NCBI GenBank assembly: GCA_910579175.1
Contig: CAJTTB010000002.1
Span: forward strand, 1 to 64,000
Source of the DNA: an uncultured Oscillospiraceae bacterium
GTDB taxonomy: Bacteria; Bacillota; Clostridia; Oscillospirales; Ruminococcaceae
DNA length: 64,000 nt
Direction of reading: 5' to 3'
Notes under the pieces: generated by a model
What the model saw: the letters and a program-made list of their open reading frames with translations, nothing else
Database searches by the model: none
Told to the model about the DNA's origin: nothing
Position numbers and translations under genes: made by a program
Shown: positions 53,575-62,267 of the stretch, piece by piece
Layout: every line of letters begins with the position of its first letter
How positions within the stretch are numbered: the stretch's first letter is position 1

Positions 53575-54285
53575 CTATTTTTCTCCGTTTTTAGCAATAT
53601 ATTCTTCAAATAAATCTATTCTTTTCTGTTTTGTTCTCTCCAAAGATTGTTGTAGCTTCCACTTCTCAATATTGGCATGATGACCAGACAATAAAATCTC
53701 TGGAACAGTCCTTTCTTGCCAAACTTCTGGGCGGGTATATTGTGGATATTCTAACAAACCATGGTAATGACTTTCCTGTTCAAAGCATTCAGCATCAGAC
53801 AATACACCATCACACAGACGAACGATACTATCTGTCAAAACCAATGCAGGTAATTCTCCACCTGTCAACACATAATCTCCAATGGATACCTCTTCATCGA
53901 CAATCGCTTCTATCACCCGCTCATCGACACCTTCATAATGTCCACATAATAAAATAATGTGATCCATTTGACTGTATGCAATTGACTTTTGTTGTGTCAA
54001 AACATTGCCCTGTGGTGACAGATAAATCACATAAGGTTTTTGAGAAAGATTGGATTGATTGCAAACCGCTTGATAACACTGAAAAATAGGCTCTGCCTGC
54101 ATGACCATTCCTTTTCCGCCGCCATATGGAGCATCGTCCACACGACGGTGTTTATTAAAAGCATAATCCCGAATATTATGACAATACAGCTCTACCAATT
54201 GATTTTTTCTAGCGCGCCCAACAATACTTTCATTCAATACCACTTCACACATCTCTGGAAACAATGTCAAAATATCAATTCTCAT
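53575..54285 (-). CDS. trmD: tRNA (guanine-N1)-methyltransferase
   Basis: A 236-residue SPOUT methyltransferase that makes m1G37 in tRNAs and prevents frameshifting. The trefoil-knot SAM site is seen as ILLCGHYEGVDERV (about 110-123) and IGDYVLTGGELPAL (about 135-148). Overlaps rimM by 11 bases, the normal gene order. rplS, often next in this cluster, is absent here. Confidence 0.97.
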   Translation of the reverse strand: MRIDILTLFPEMCEVVLNESIVGRARKNQLVELYCHNIRDYAFNKHRRVDDAPYGGGKGMVMQAEPIFQCYQAVCNQSNLSQKPYVIYLSPQGNVLTQQKSIAYSQMDHIILLCGHYEGVDERVIEAIVDEEVSIGDYVLTGGELPALVLTDSIVRLCDGVLSDAECFEQESHYHGLLEYPQYTRPEVWQERTVPEILLSGHHANIEKWKLQQSLERTKQKRIDLFEEYIAKNGEK

Positions 54286-54820
54286 CTGGTTTATCCCTTA
54301 TTTCTTCTGCCAAATCAAATAGTCCCTCCAATGGTGTAATTTTCATAATCCCCTGTTCAATATCTGTCTGTATAATCACTTGAGGAATCGCCGGAATTAA
54401 GGTTACCTTTCCAAATTCGTCTTCAATATGATAAACATCATTTGCTCCTGTCTGGGTTACATCTACAATCTTTCCATATACCATATCGCCTTGATTTGCA
54501 TCAATGACTGTCAAACCAATTAAATCCTGTATAAAATAACAGTTTTCTTCCAATTCCACATCATCGCGATTGAGATATAATATTTTATTTCGCTGTGCTT
54601 GAGCAGCGTTCATATCTTCAATACCCTTTATCTTCATCACAACCACATTTTTATGCACTCTTGCTGTTTCTATCTTGATTGGTTCCTTTCCCTGATGAAA
54701 ATAAAGCGTGTCAAATTCTGTTAGAAATTCGCCGCTGTCACACCATGGTTGTACACGAACTTCTCCACGAATTCCATGTGTTGAAACAATTTTTCCAATC
54801 TCCAAAAATTGTTTTTTCAT
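54275..54820 (-). CDS. rimM: Ribosome maturation factor RimM
   Basis: A 181-residue 30S maturation factor. The N-terminal RimM domain begins LEIGKIVSTHGIRGEVRVQPW, and a PRC-barrel follows (about 100-175, YFIQDLIGLTVIDANQGDMVYG). AAAGAAAGGATTG precedes the ATG. Co-transcribed with trmD. Confidence 0.97.
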   Translation of the reverse strand: MKKQFLEIGKIVSTHGIRGEVRVQPWCDSGEFLTEFDTLYFHQGKEPIKIETARVHKNVVVMKIKGIEDMNAAQAQRNKILYLNRDDVELEENCYFIQDLIGLTVIDANQGDMVYGKIVDVTQTGANDVYHIEDEFGKVTLIPAIPQVIIQTDIEQGIMKITPLEGLFDLAEEIRDKPDEN

Positions 54821-54844
54821 AATACAATCCTTTCTTTTTTATCT

Positions 54845-55726
54845 TTAAGTATGTGATAATATGGGAAAACATTTCTTTTCAGAATCCAAAAAATTAAATT
54901 TTTCTCCTTTTACAAATAAGTTATCTTCTTGTAATACCTCTGACATTGTAAATCCTGTTGTATCAAATGGGGTAAATCCCAATACAACTGTTTGGATATC
55001 ACTGCCAAACTCTGAAATCACACATTCCAAATCTATCACTTTATCTGAAAATAGACCATATAGTATCAAAGTTTTTTCTTTTATTTCAGCTACCACAAAT
55101 ATATCTTGATGGGATGAATAATAAACGCAATCTTTTAAAAATCCTGTTGTGTAAAACATAATCAAGTTTGCATGACCAGCCATTTCAAAACTTCCCTGAT
55201 AAACACGATTTTCAACTGCCATTTTAAATTTTTTCCGATTCTCTGCTTCTCCCATATAATAAGGTTGGATTGTTCTAGTTGTATCAAATGTTACCTGTTT
55301 TTGATAAAAATATTCTGTTTTTCTAAAAAATCCAAACTTAGGATAAAAATTTAATACTTCTTCATTTGCATATAGATAAAATCCATCTATGTTATCTTGA
55401 TATTCCCTTAATACCTGCTCTATTAAAAATCGACTCAATCCCTGTCTTTGATAGTGTGGATGTGTCATGACGGTACCAAATTGGACAAAGCGTTTTTCCT
55501 CTCCATTACAATGAAATTTCATCATACTGGCAGACACATTGGAAACGATTTACTTGGTATTGAGATCCAAAATCGCATAAGGACAATAAAAATCATCCCA
55601 ATATCCATATTGATACCACTGTTCAAAGTCAAATCCAAAAGTCTGTCGTACCAAATGATGAAAACTTGCACGCAATTTTTCATCATTTTTAAAATTGCAA
55701 CACAACTGATATCGTTTCTCTAACAT
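54845..55726 (-). pseudogene. GNAT acetyltransferase gene with an in-frame TAA
   Basis: From an ATG at 55726 with a GGGTGGAATAACA leader, 58 codons (MLEKRYQLCCNFKNDEKLRA ... YAILDLNTK) lead to a TAA at 55550-55552. The same frame then continues as IVSNVSASMMKFHCNGEEKR through the acetyl-CoA motif THPHYQRQGLSRFLIEQVL to a stop at 54845. Joined, the product would be about 293 residues, a two-part GNAT enzyme. The downstream part has an internal ATG at 55537 but no clear ribosome binding site. It interrupts the khpA-rimM pair of a conserved cluster. Either a recent nonsense mutation or a sequencing error. Confidence 0.85.
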
Positions 55727-55788
55727 TGTTATTCCACCCTATATAAAATAATAAGGAAGTGCAATGATACACTTCCCTAAATTATCAC

Positions 55789-56022
55789 TTAGTCAATTTC
55801 GACAGCAATTTTTTGGTCAACCCTACTGGCTCCAGCACGCATAACTGCTCGGATAGCCTTTGCGATTCGCCCTTGTTTTCCAATAACACGTCCCATATCT
55901 TCTGGCGCAACATGTAAATGATATACAATTACGCCTTCTTGGTCAGGTTGATCCACCTGTACCATAACAGCTTGTTTATCTTCTACAAGTCCTCTCGCAA
56001 TTGTCTCTAGTAATTCCTTCAT
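55789..56022 (-). CDS. khpA: KH-domain RNA-binding protein KhpA (YlqC)
   Basis: A 77-residue single KH domain protein with the GxxG loop in MGRVIGKQGRIAKAIRAVMR (about residues 44-62). Members bind RNA with KhpB and influence cell division and mRNA stability. It follows rpsP, the standard Firmicutes order. The ATG at 56022 has AGGTAACC upstream. Confidence 0.93.
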   Translation of the reverse strand: MKELLETIARGLVEDKQAVMVQVDQPDQEGVIVYHLHVAPEDMGRVIGKQGRIAKAIRAVMRAGASRVDQKIAVEID

Positions 56023-56043
56023 CACAGGTTACCTCTTAACCAC

Positions 56044-56289
56044 TTACTCAGCAATACTAATTTTTAATAATTTTTTTACAGTATCGGTTGGTTGTGCACC
56101 ATTTGCTATCCATTTTTTTGCTTTTTCCGCATCGACCTTAATAACGGAAGGATCTTTGGTAGGATCGTAATAACCGATTTCCTCGATAAATCTACCATCT
56201 CTAGGATATCTAGAATCTGCAACGACAATACGGTAAAAAGGTGCTTTCTTAGCTCCCATACGACGTAATCTAATTTTAACAGCCATTTT
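56044..56289 (-). CDS. rpsP: 30S ribosomal protein S16
   Basis: An 81-residue S16, typical length. The family start AVKIRLRRMGAKKAPFYRIVVADSR and the GRFIEEIGYYDP motif are present. The ATG at 56289 has a strong AGGAGGTGACAGTAAAA site and gives the usual N terminus. Confidence 0.98.
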   Translation of the reverse strand, partial: KMAVKIRLRRMGAKKAPFYRIVVADSRYPRDGRFIEEIGYYDPTKDPSVIKVDAEKAKKWIANGAQPTDTVKKLLKISIAE

Positions 56290-56408
56290 TACTGTCACCT
56301 CCTGAAAATTTTCATAAAATAATCTATTTTACAACCACCAGTAACAAAACCATTGGTGTAAAAGCAAATATATATTGCCTGCCAACCAGTTATTGAAAAC
56401 TTCCCATT

Positions 56409-57773
56409 TTAAAATGGCATCTTGCCGCCCATACCATTTGAGGGCATCAATGGAAATCCTCTGCGGCGTTTTTTCTTACCGCCTTTTCCTGGTGCAAACT
56501 GTTTCATCATTTTCTGCATGGTATCAAATTGTTTGAGCAATCGATTGACATCTTCTACCTTCATGCCAGAACCAGCAGCAATTCTGCGCTTGCGACTTGG
56601 ATTGATGATCTTTGGATTTTCTCGCTCCTGTTTTGTCATAGAAGTAATCAATGCTTCTATCCTTACCAGTTGTTTGTCATCTACTTCTTCATCTTTAATT
56701 TTATCGCCAAGACCTGGTATCATGCCCATAATCTGTTTCAATGGTCCCATTTTCTTAATCTGTTGCATCTGTTCTAATAGGTCATTCATATCAAAACTGT
56801 TCTGTTTTAACTTCTCAACCAATTGACCAGCAGATTTTTCATCCAAACTGACCTGTGCCTTTTCAATCAGTGTGAGCACATCTCCCATACCCAAGATTCT
56901 AGAAGCCATGCGTTCTGGATGAAACGGTTCTAAATCTTCTAATTTTTCTCCAATACCAGCAAATTTAATGGGTTTTCCAGTTACAGTCAATACAGACAAT
57001 GCTGCACCACCCCTGGTATCGCCATCTAATTTTGTTAAAATAACACCGGTAATATCCAATGCTTCATGAAAGGCTTGTGCCACATTTACCGCATCTTGAC
57101 CAGTCATAGAATCAACCACCAACAGAATTTCATGGGGCTGCACTTGAGATTTTATATTTTGTAATTCTTCCATCAATGTTTCGTCAATATGCAAACGACC
57201 AGCAGTATCCAACAAAACCAAATCGTTTCCGTAATCCTTTGCATGAGCAATTGCCTTTTTGGCAATTTCCACTGGATTTATCTGCCCCATCTCAAACACT
57301 GGGACACCTGCTTTTTCTCCCACCACTTTTAATTGGTCAATTGCCGCTGGACGATAAACGTCACAGGCAACCAATAAAGGGCGGCGCCCTTGCGATTTAA
57401 AATACTTTGCCAACTTTGCAGAATGCGTTGTTTTACCACTTCCCTGTAATCCACACATCATTACAATACAAGGTGGTTTAGAGGGGAACTGCAAACGTGC
57501 AGTTTCTTTTCCCATTAAGTTACAAAGTTCATCATTTACAATTTTAATAACCTGCTGTGCTGGTGTTAAGCTCTCTAACACTTCTACCCCAACAGAACGT
57601 TCACTGACTGTTTTTACAAAATCCTTAACAACCTTATAGTTTACATCTGCCTCTAATAATGCCAAACGCACTTCACGCATTGCGACTTTGATATCATCTT
57701 CGCTTAGTTTCCCTTTTGATTTTAACTTCTTAAATACCGCGGATAATTTTTCGCTCAATCCTTCAAAAGCCAT
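56409..57773 (-). CDS. ffh: Signal recognition particle protein Ffh
   Basis: A 454-residue SRP54 GTPase that delivers nascent membrane and secreted proteins to FtsY. N domain about 1-90. G domain with P-loop MCGLQGSGKTTHSAKLAK (about 105), LLDTAGRLHIDE (about 187), TKLDGDTRGGAALS (about 245) and GIGEKLEDLEPFHPERMASR. Met-rich M domain from about 305 with the SRP RNA-binding NPSRKRRIAAGSGM, ending in GKGGKKKRRRG. It overlaps ylxM, so the two are coupled. Confidence 0.98.
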   Translation of the reverse strand: MAFEGLSEKLSAVFKKLKSKGKLSEDDIKVAMREVRLALLEADVNYKVVKDFVKTVSERSVGVEVLESLTPAQQVIKIVNDELCNLMGKETARLQFPSKPPCIVMMCGLQGSGKTTHSAKLAKYFKSQGRRPLLVACDVYRPAAIDQLKVVGEKAGVPVFEMGQINPVEIAKKAIAHAKDYGNDLVLLDTAGRLHIDETLMEELQNIKSQVQPHEILLVVDSMTGQDAVNVAQAFHEALDITGVILTKLDGDTRGGAALSVLTVTGKPIKFAGIGEKLEDLEPFHPERMASRILGMGDVLTLIEKAQVSLDEKSAGQLVEKLKQNSFDMNDLLEQMQQIKKMGPLKQIMGMIPGLGDKIKDEEVDDKQLVRIEALITSMTKQERENPKIINPSRKRRIAAGSGMKVEDVNRLLKQFDTMQKMMKQFAPGKGGKKKRRRGFPLMPSNGMGGKMPF

Positions 57774-58156
57774 TCGCAAACCTCCGGTTTCTCATTATTT
57801 TCATCATCAATTTGTTGTTGTGCAAGTTGCCGAATCTCTTTTACAATTTCCATCCTAGCTACATCTATCTGAAGATGATTCATTAGTTTTTCAGACAGCA
57901 CAACAATTTTCGCAAAAACCTGTTGCGTTTTCTGATATTGTGCTAACATTTGCAATTTCTCTTCTAATTCACAAAGAAATTGTTCTCCTCGTTTGATGCT
58001 GTCATAAGCTCCCTGTCTTGTAATATGCTCTAGTTGGGAAATCTCTCCCAAGGAAAGGTCTTGATTATAATATAAATCAATTAAATCCCGCTGTTTTTGG
58101 GTCAATAGCTGTCCATAAAAATCCAATAATACAGATACTTTTAGATTTTTATCCAT
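57755..58156 (-). CDS. ylxM: YlxM family sigma-like SRP accessory protein
   Basis: A 133-residue protein with a sigma-region-4-like helix-turn-helix (DLIDLYYNQDLSLGEISQLEHITRQGAYDSIKRGE, about 25-60) and a helical tail. YlxM precedes ffh in most Firmicutes and is thought to assist or regulate SRP. The ATG at 58156 follows GGAGGTCTGTATT. Its 3' end overlaps the ffh start by 19 bases. Confidence 0.94.
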   Translation of the reverse strand: MDKNLKVSVLLDFYGQLLTQKQRDLIDLYYNQDLSLGEISQLEHITRQGAYDSIKRGEQFLCELEEKLQMLAQYQKTQQVFAKIVVLSEKLMNHLQIDVARMEIVKEIRQLAQQQIDDENNEKPEVCEWLLKD

Positions 58157-58333
58157 AATACAGACCTCCAAAGCAGGAATACTGTAAAGTTATTTTCTTT
58201 ACAGCAGCTATTATACACAATTCTTTACAAGGTGTCAAGCAATTTTCTTTACAAACTATGGTTTTCTTCATTTTCAGTCAATACCCTTATTTTTACCAAA
58301 GATATCCTATCATTTTCAGAGCTTTTCACAACA

Positions 58334-58360
58334 AAGCAGCCAGCAAAACTGGCTGCTTAT
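58334..58360 (-). terminator. Hairpin after the first module-only gene
   Basis: AAGCAGCCAG pairs with CTGGCTGCTT around TTTTG. A closely related hairpin lies after the 621-aa gene (60116-60142), consistent with duplication of the 3' region. Confidence 0.65.
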
Positions 58361-58369
58361 AAAATCTCT

Positions 58370-59197
58370 CTAACTTTCAGAGAATATCACATTTTTTAGA
58401 AAATTGATACCGTCACGCTGAAAAGTAATCACATAAAAAGCATATATCTTCTCATCTATCTCTTCATAGTTTACAGTGTATTCATAGCTCTCATATTCTT
58501 CTAAATGTTCCTTCAAATATGTATCAAGCTTTGTATCAAAATATTGTTTTTCTTTCTTTGATACCTTTCCAACGCTATGATATCTACAGACCAGAAGCTG
58601 AATATCTCCATCACTTTCTACAGTTAAATCAATGATATCATCATTTTTACTTCTTAATTGCATTTTATAACAATTATCTGTTTTTCGTATATGATCTACT
58701 TTATAACAGTTTAAATTTTCAATCTTTCCCTCTAAAAAAGTATATACACTTTTTACAATTTCCTCTTCTCCAATATCCACTGTAGCATCTATCTTATTCA
58801 AACTCTTGATTGCATATAATCGGGACTGATTATCAAATGTATAAAAAATCCCTTCTTTTTCTTCATAATCATGCAATTTCCTAATGATTGTAGTCCCATC
58901 ATAAGTGTCCATTTTCATATTAAGCGTACCAAAATAGTTCAGTTTGACATCTGGAAAAATCTGAATATCAGACCACTGTTCATCTATATAATAGTCACCA
59001 ATTGGAATTCTCTTTGGCGGGGATTCCTCATCTAAAACTTGATTTTGTTCTTCTAATATGAACAATGCGGAAACCCGATTGATATTAGAACATTTTCCTA
59101 GGAAACGATAAACACATAGGAAAATAAATACCATAACGATTGCCCCTAAGATCATTAAAAATATCTTTTTATAATTTTCCTTCCAAAATTTTTGCAT
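58370..59197 (-). CDS. Single-pass membrane protein with the shared C-terminal module (copy A)
   Basis: A 275-residue protein. A short basic N terminus is followed by one hydrophobic segment (about 13-35) and an outward-facing region. From about residue 63 it has the module shared with three neighbours: RIPIGDYYIDEQWSDIQIF, LNYFGTLNMKMDTYDGTTII, DIGEEEIVKSVYTFLEGKIEN and the closing YTVNYEEIDEKIYAFYVITF. It is the most diverged of the two membrane forms. No catalytic motif is visible. The ATG at 59197 is chosen over a GTG four codons upstream. Possible inhibitor, receptor or immunity partner of the peptidase encoded two genes upstream; function unknown. Confidence 0.75.
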   Translation of the reverse strand: MQKFWKENYKKIFLMILGAIVMVFIFLCVYRFLGKCSNINRVSALFILEEQNQVLDEESPPKRIPIGDYYIDEQWSDIQIFPDVKLNYFGTLNMKMDTYDGTTIIRKLHDYEEKEGIFYTFDNQSRLYAIKSLNKIDATVDIGEEEIVKSVYTFLEGKIENLNCYKVDHIRKTDNCYKMQLRSKNDDIIDLTVESDGDIQLLVCRYHSVGKVSKKEKQYFDTKLDTYLKEHLEEYESYEYTVNYEEIDEKIYAFYVITFQRDGINFLKNVIFSES

Positions 59198-59267
59198 TGC
59201 TATCACCAACTTTCACTGTTTATAAGATTGCAAAAAATTTCTTTACCCTTGTACTTACAGATTTATT

Positions 59268-60095
59268 TTAAGTGATGATAATTATTTCCACATGTGTTAT
59301 CCCATCGCTATCTTCAAATGTCGCACTATAAAAAGCACATATTTGTTCATCTATTTTTTCATAGCTTACAGTATATTTATAAGTCTCATCTTCTTTTAAA
59401 TATCCTTTTAAAAAATCAATAAATTTTGTATCAAAATATTGTTTTTCTTCATTTGACAGTTCTTTACCATCATTATATCTACAGCGCATAGACTGAATAT
59501 TTCCATCACTTTCTACTTCCAAATCAATGATATCATCAACACTATTCTTTAATTGCATTTCATAACAATCTTCTATTTTTTGTATATTATCTACTTTATA
59601 ATCTTCTAAGTTTTCTATCTTTCCTTCTAAAAAACTATATATATTTTTTATAATCTCTTCTTCTCCAATATCAACTGTAGCATCTTTTTCATTAAAATTC
59701 ATGATAGAATAAAACCGAGATTGATTATCCAGTGTATAAAAAACTCCTTCCTTTTCTTCATATCTGTGTAGTTTTTTTATGATTGTATCCCCATCATAAG
59801 TATCCATTTCTATATTTTTTGTGCCAAAATAATTTAATCCAATATCTAGACAAAACTGGAAATTAGCCCAACGCTCATCTATATAATGATCACCAACTGG
59901 AGCTTTCTTCGGTTCAGACTTATTTCCTGTGGTTACTCTATCCTCTAATAAAGGATCAGAAACCTTATTTTCATCAGAATATTTTTTTAACAGACAATAA
60001 ACAGATAACAAAACAATTATTATAAATAATATTCCTAATATGGTTAACAGTACCTTTATATGACTTTTAGTAAAAAACTCTCGCAACAGTGTCAC
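59268..60095 (-). CDS. Single-pass membrane protein with the shared C-terminal module (copy B)
   Basis: A 275-residue protein starting at GTG, with a membrane helix at about 14-36 and the module from about residue 63 to the end (KKAPVGDHYIDERWANFQF onward). From NYFGTKNIEMDTYDG to RYNDGKELS its sequence equals that of the 621-aa peptidase-like protein, including the DNA over 378 bp. Compared with that protein it lacks wall repeats and the peptidase domain. The identity is far higher than to copy A, so exchange between the two genes was recent. No enzyme motif. Function unknown. Confidence 0.78.
   Translation of the reverse strand: MTLLREFFTKSHIKVLLTILGILFIIIVLLSVYCLLKKYSDENKVSDPLLEDRVTTGNKSEPKKAPVGDHYIDERWANFQFCLDIGLNYFGTKNIEMDTYDGDTIIKKLHRYEEKEGVFYTLDNQSRFYSIMNFNEKDATVDIGEEEIIKNIYSFLEGKIENLEDYKVDNIQKIEDCYEMQLKNSVDDIIDLEVESDGNIQSMRCRYNDGKELSNEEKQYFDTKFIDFLKGYLKEDETYKYTVSYEKIDEQICAFYSATFEDSDGITHVEIIIIT
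59454..59831. repeat. 378-bp identical block, copy 1 (of 2)
   Basis: This stretch reads as identical to 60362-60739 (offset 908). Similarity continues on both sides but with many differences. A sharp block of identity inside diverged paralogues is typical of gene conversion. Confidence 0.9.
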
Positions 60096-60115
60096 CAGCT
60101 TTCGTTATTTATTAT

Positions 60116-60142
60116 AAAGCAGCCAGTTTTACTGACTGCTTA
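60116..60142 (-). terminator. Hairpin after the peptidase-like gene
   Basis: AAGCAGTCAG pairs with CTGGCTGCTT around TAAAA on the minus strand. It resembles the hairpin at 58334-58360. Confidence 0.65.
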
Positions 60143-60175
60143 CAAAATTACAAAAATTTCTTTGCTATTATATAT

Positions 60176-62041
60176 TTAAGCGATGATAATAATTTCTGAA
60201 TGTGTTATTCCATCATTATCTTCAAAAGTCGTAGTATAAAAAGCACATATTTGTCCATCTATTTTTTCATAGTTTACAGTATATTTATAGGTTTCATTTT
60301 CTCTTAAGTGTTCTTTTATATAATCATTAAATTCTGTATTAAAATATTGTTTTTCTTCATCTGACAGTTCTTTACCATCATTATATCTACAGCGCATAGA
60401 CTGAATATTTCCATCACTTTCTACTTCCAAATCAATGATATCATCAACACTATTCTTTAATTGCATTTCATAACAATCTTCTATTTTTTGTATATTATCT
60501 ACTTTATAATCTTCTAAGTTTTCTATCTTTCCTTCTAAAAAACTATATATATTTTTTATAATCTCTTCTTCTCCAATATCAACTGTAGCATCTTTTTCAT
60601 TAAAATTCATGATAGAATAAAACCGAGATTGATTATCCAGTGTATAAAAAACTCCTTCCTTTTCTTCATATCTGTGTAGTTTTTTTATGATTGTATCCCC
60701 ATCATAAGTATCCATTTCTATATTTTTTGTGCCAAAATAGTTTAACTCAATATCTGAACAAAATTGAATATTATTCCACTGTTCATCTATATAATGTTCT
60801 CCAACTGGAGCTTTCTTTATCTTAGATTTATTCTTTAAAACTTGATTTTTATCTCCTAATATCAATATATTACCTTCTAATTGTATAGCATATTCGTCGT
60901 CAAATTGTTTATTAGCTTCTTCTTTTGCAACCTCAACACTATAACCATCATTGAGAAACCCAAAAAACATTTCTCCATAAAATTCTCCTCTAGCGATATC
61001 ATCCTTAAATCCTATTACCGTTTTACATCCTCTACTTTGTAACATACTCGCCAAACTATGCCCAGTACTATCTGCCCTTGCGCTTTTACAAATTGGCATA
61101 TATACCAATTTCACATTAGAAAGTTGTCCTGGCAAATAATCATCTAAACTCTTATTATAATTATCAGTAATATTTTTAGAGGCATATAAATACTTTTCAC
61201 TACTTGTACCATATTGAGAACAAACTAAAAGTCCTGGAGATCCATGACCATGAAGTACCACCAATTCGTTATATGGCAATTGTTCGTAAATCATTCTAGG
61301 ATAATTGGGATAATATGATGGTGCATCATAAAATGTTGTAGTTTTTCCCAATCCTCCTCTCATATGCTTTATTGTTTCCACTATTGCAATTTTGTTGCTA
61401 GAACCATCAATAAGATCATTGGCAGTTAAAACATACATAGCCGTATTTGCAGCGCTTTTAGGAGGGTTTGGATTAATACAAACACCATGGGAATCAAACA
61501 TATAAGAAACCCCTGCAATGGTTTTATTTCCTGTTACCAAAGCGCCATCTGTACCATAGTAATACCATTTTTCTCCTGTTGTTTTTAGCCAATAGTCCAT
61601 TACCATCGCACCTTCAGGATATAAAGTAGATTTCACTGGTGCCAAATAGTACCATTTGCCATCTTTGGGATAGTAAAAATCACCTGTCACCATATATCCT
61701 TGTCCATCAAAGTAATACCAGTATCCATCGATTACTTCCCATTTATTGGCAGGATAACTTTTATTTGTATACTCAAACCACCATTTTCCATTGGCTCCTT
61801 TTTTCCATGCACCATCTGTCGGGGTGCTCAACAGAGGCATGATTCCCATAGAAGGCCAATACTCTGACTGGTCATCTTCTGATACAAAGACGCTGCTTCC
61901 CGCTTCAAATAATCGGTTATAAATTTCTTGCGTTTCTGTCACTTCAATTTGTTCTGCCATCATACTTGAAGAAGAAGATAATAGCATTGCTGAAACCAAT
62001 GCGCAACTGATAAATGTTTTGAATTTCTTTTTTTGTTTCAT
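60176..62041 (-). CDS. Secreted caspase/CHAT-like peptidase with wall-binding repeats and shared C-terminal module
   Basis: A 621-residue exported protein. Signal peptide at 1-29 (KKKFKTFISCALVSAMLL...MMA). Choline-binding-like wall repeats lie at about 78-190 (GKWWFEYTNKSYPANKWEV, GYWYYFDGQGYMVTGDFYY, EKWYYYGTDGALVTGN). At about 198-398 is a caspase-fold domain of CHAT type: ELVVLHGHGSPGLLV with H264 and H266, KLVYMPICKSARADSTGHSL with Cys318, then MLQSRGCKTVIGF and FFGFLNDGYSVEVAKEEA. Residues 410-621 are the module shared with three adjacent genes. The His-Cys dyad and its spacing support a cysteine peptidase; activity and target are unknown. Placement on the wall, and a C-terminal module also present in membrane-tethered forms, suggest control by partner proteins. 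Confidence 0.82.
   Translation of the reverse strand: MKQKKKFKTFISCALVSAMLLSSSSSMMAEQIEVTETQEIYNRLFEAGSSVFVSEDDQSEYWPSMGIMPLLSTPTDGAWKKGANGKWWFEYTNKSYPANKWEVIDGYWYYFDGQGYMVTGDFYYPKDGKWYYLAPVKSTLYPEGAMVMDYWLKTTGEKWYYYGTDGALVTGNKTIAGVSYMFDSHGVCINPNPPKSAANTAMYVLTANDLIDGSSNKIAIVETIKHMRGGLGKTTTFYDAPSYYPNYPRMIYEQLPYNELVVLHGHGSPGLLVCSQYGTSSEKYLYASKNITDNYNKSLDDYLPGQLSNVKLVYMPICKSARADSTGHSLASMLQSRGCKTVIGFKDDIARGEFYGEMFFGFLNDGYSVEVAKEEANKQFDDEYAIQLEGNILILGDKNQVLKNKSKIKKAPVGEHYIDEQWNNIQFCSDIELNYFGTKNIEMDTYDGDTIIKKLHRYEEKEGVFYTLDNQSRFYSIMNFNEKDATVDIGEEEIIKNIYSFLEGKIENLEDYKVDNIQKIEDCYEMQLKNSVDDIIDLEVESDGNIQSMRCRYNDGKELSDEEKQYFNTEFNDYIKEHLRENETYKYTVNYEKIDGQICAFYTTTFEDNDGITHSEIIIIA
60362..60739. repeat. 378-bp identical block, copy 2 (of 2)
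   Basis: Partner of 59454-59831; both lie in the same part of the shared module coding sequence. Confidence 0.9.
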
Positions 62042-62267
62042 AATAAAGTCTTCCAGGTTGCTTATGAATACTATGAAATAGCTGATATACTGATCAGCGA
62101 AAATGAATCATAAAAGAAATGTTTTTTATTTATTTTATGATATCATTATTATAACTAATAAAACAAATTAATTCAATTATTTTTTTATATTTTTTCCAAA
62201 ATGTCATATATTGTTTTTATTTTTTCATCTTTAAAAAAAATTATTAAAACTCAATCAACACAACTTT

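Noticed and set aside
54845..55537. Independent 230-aa acetyltransferase starting at 55537
   Set aside because: No ribosome binding site; 63 codons upstream are in the same frame and carry the missing N-terminal part, so it is the tail of an interrupted gene.
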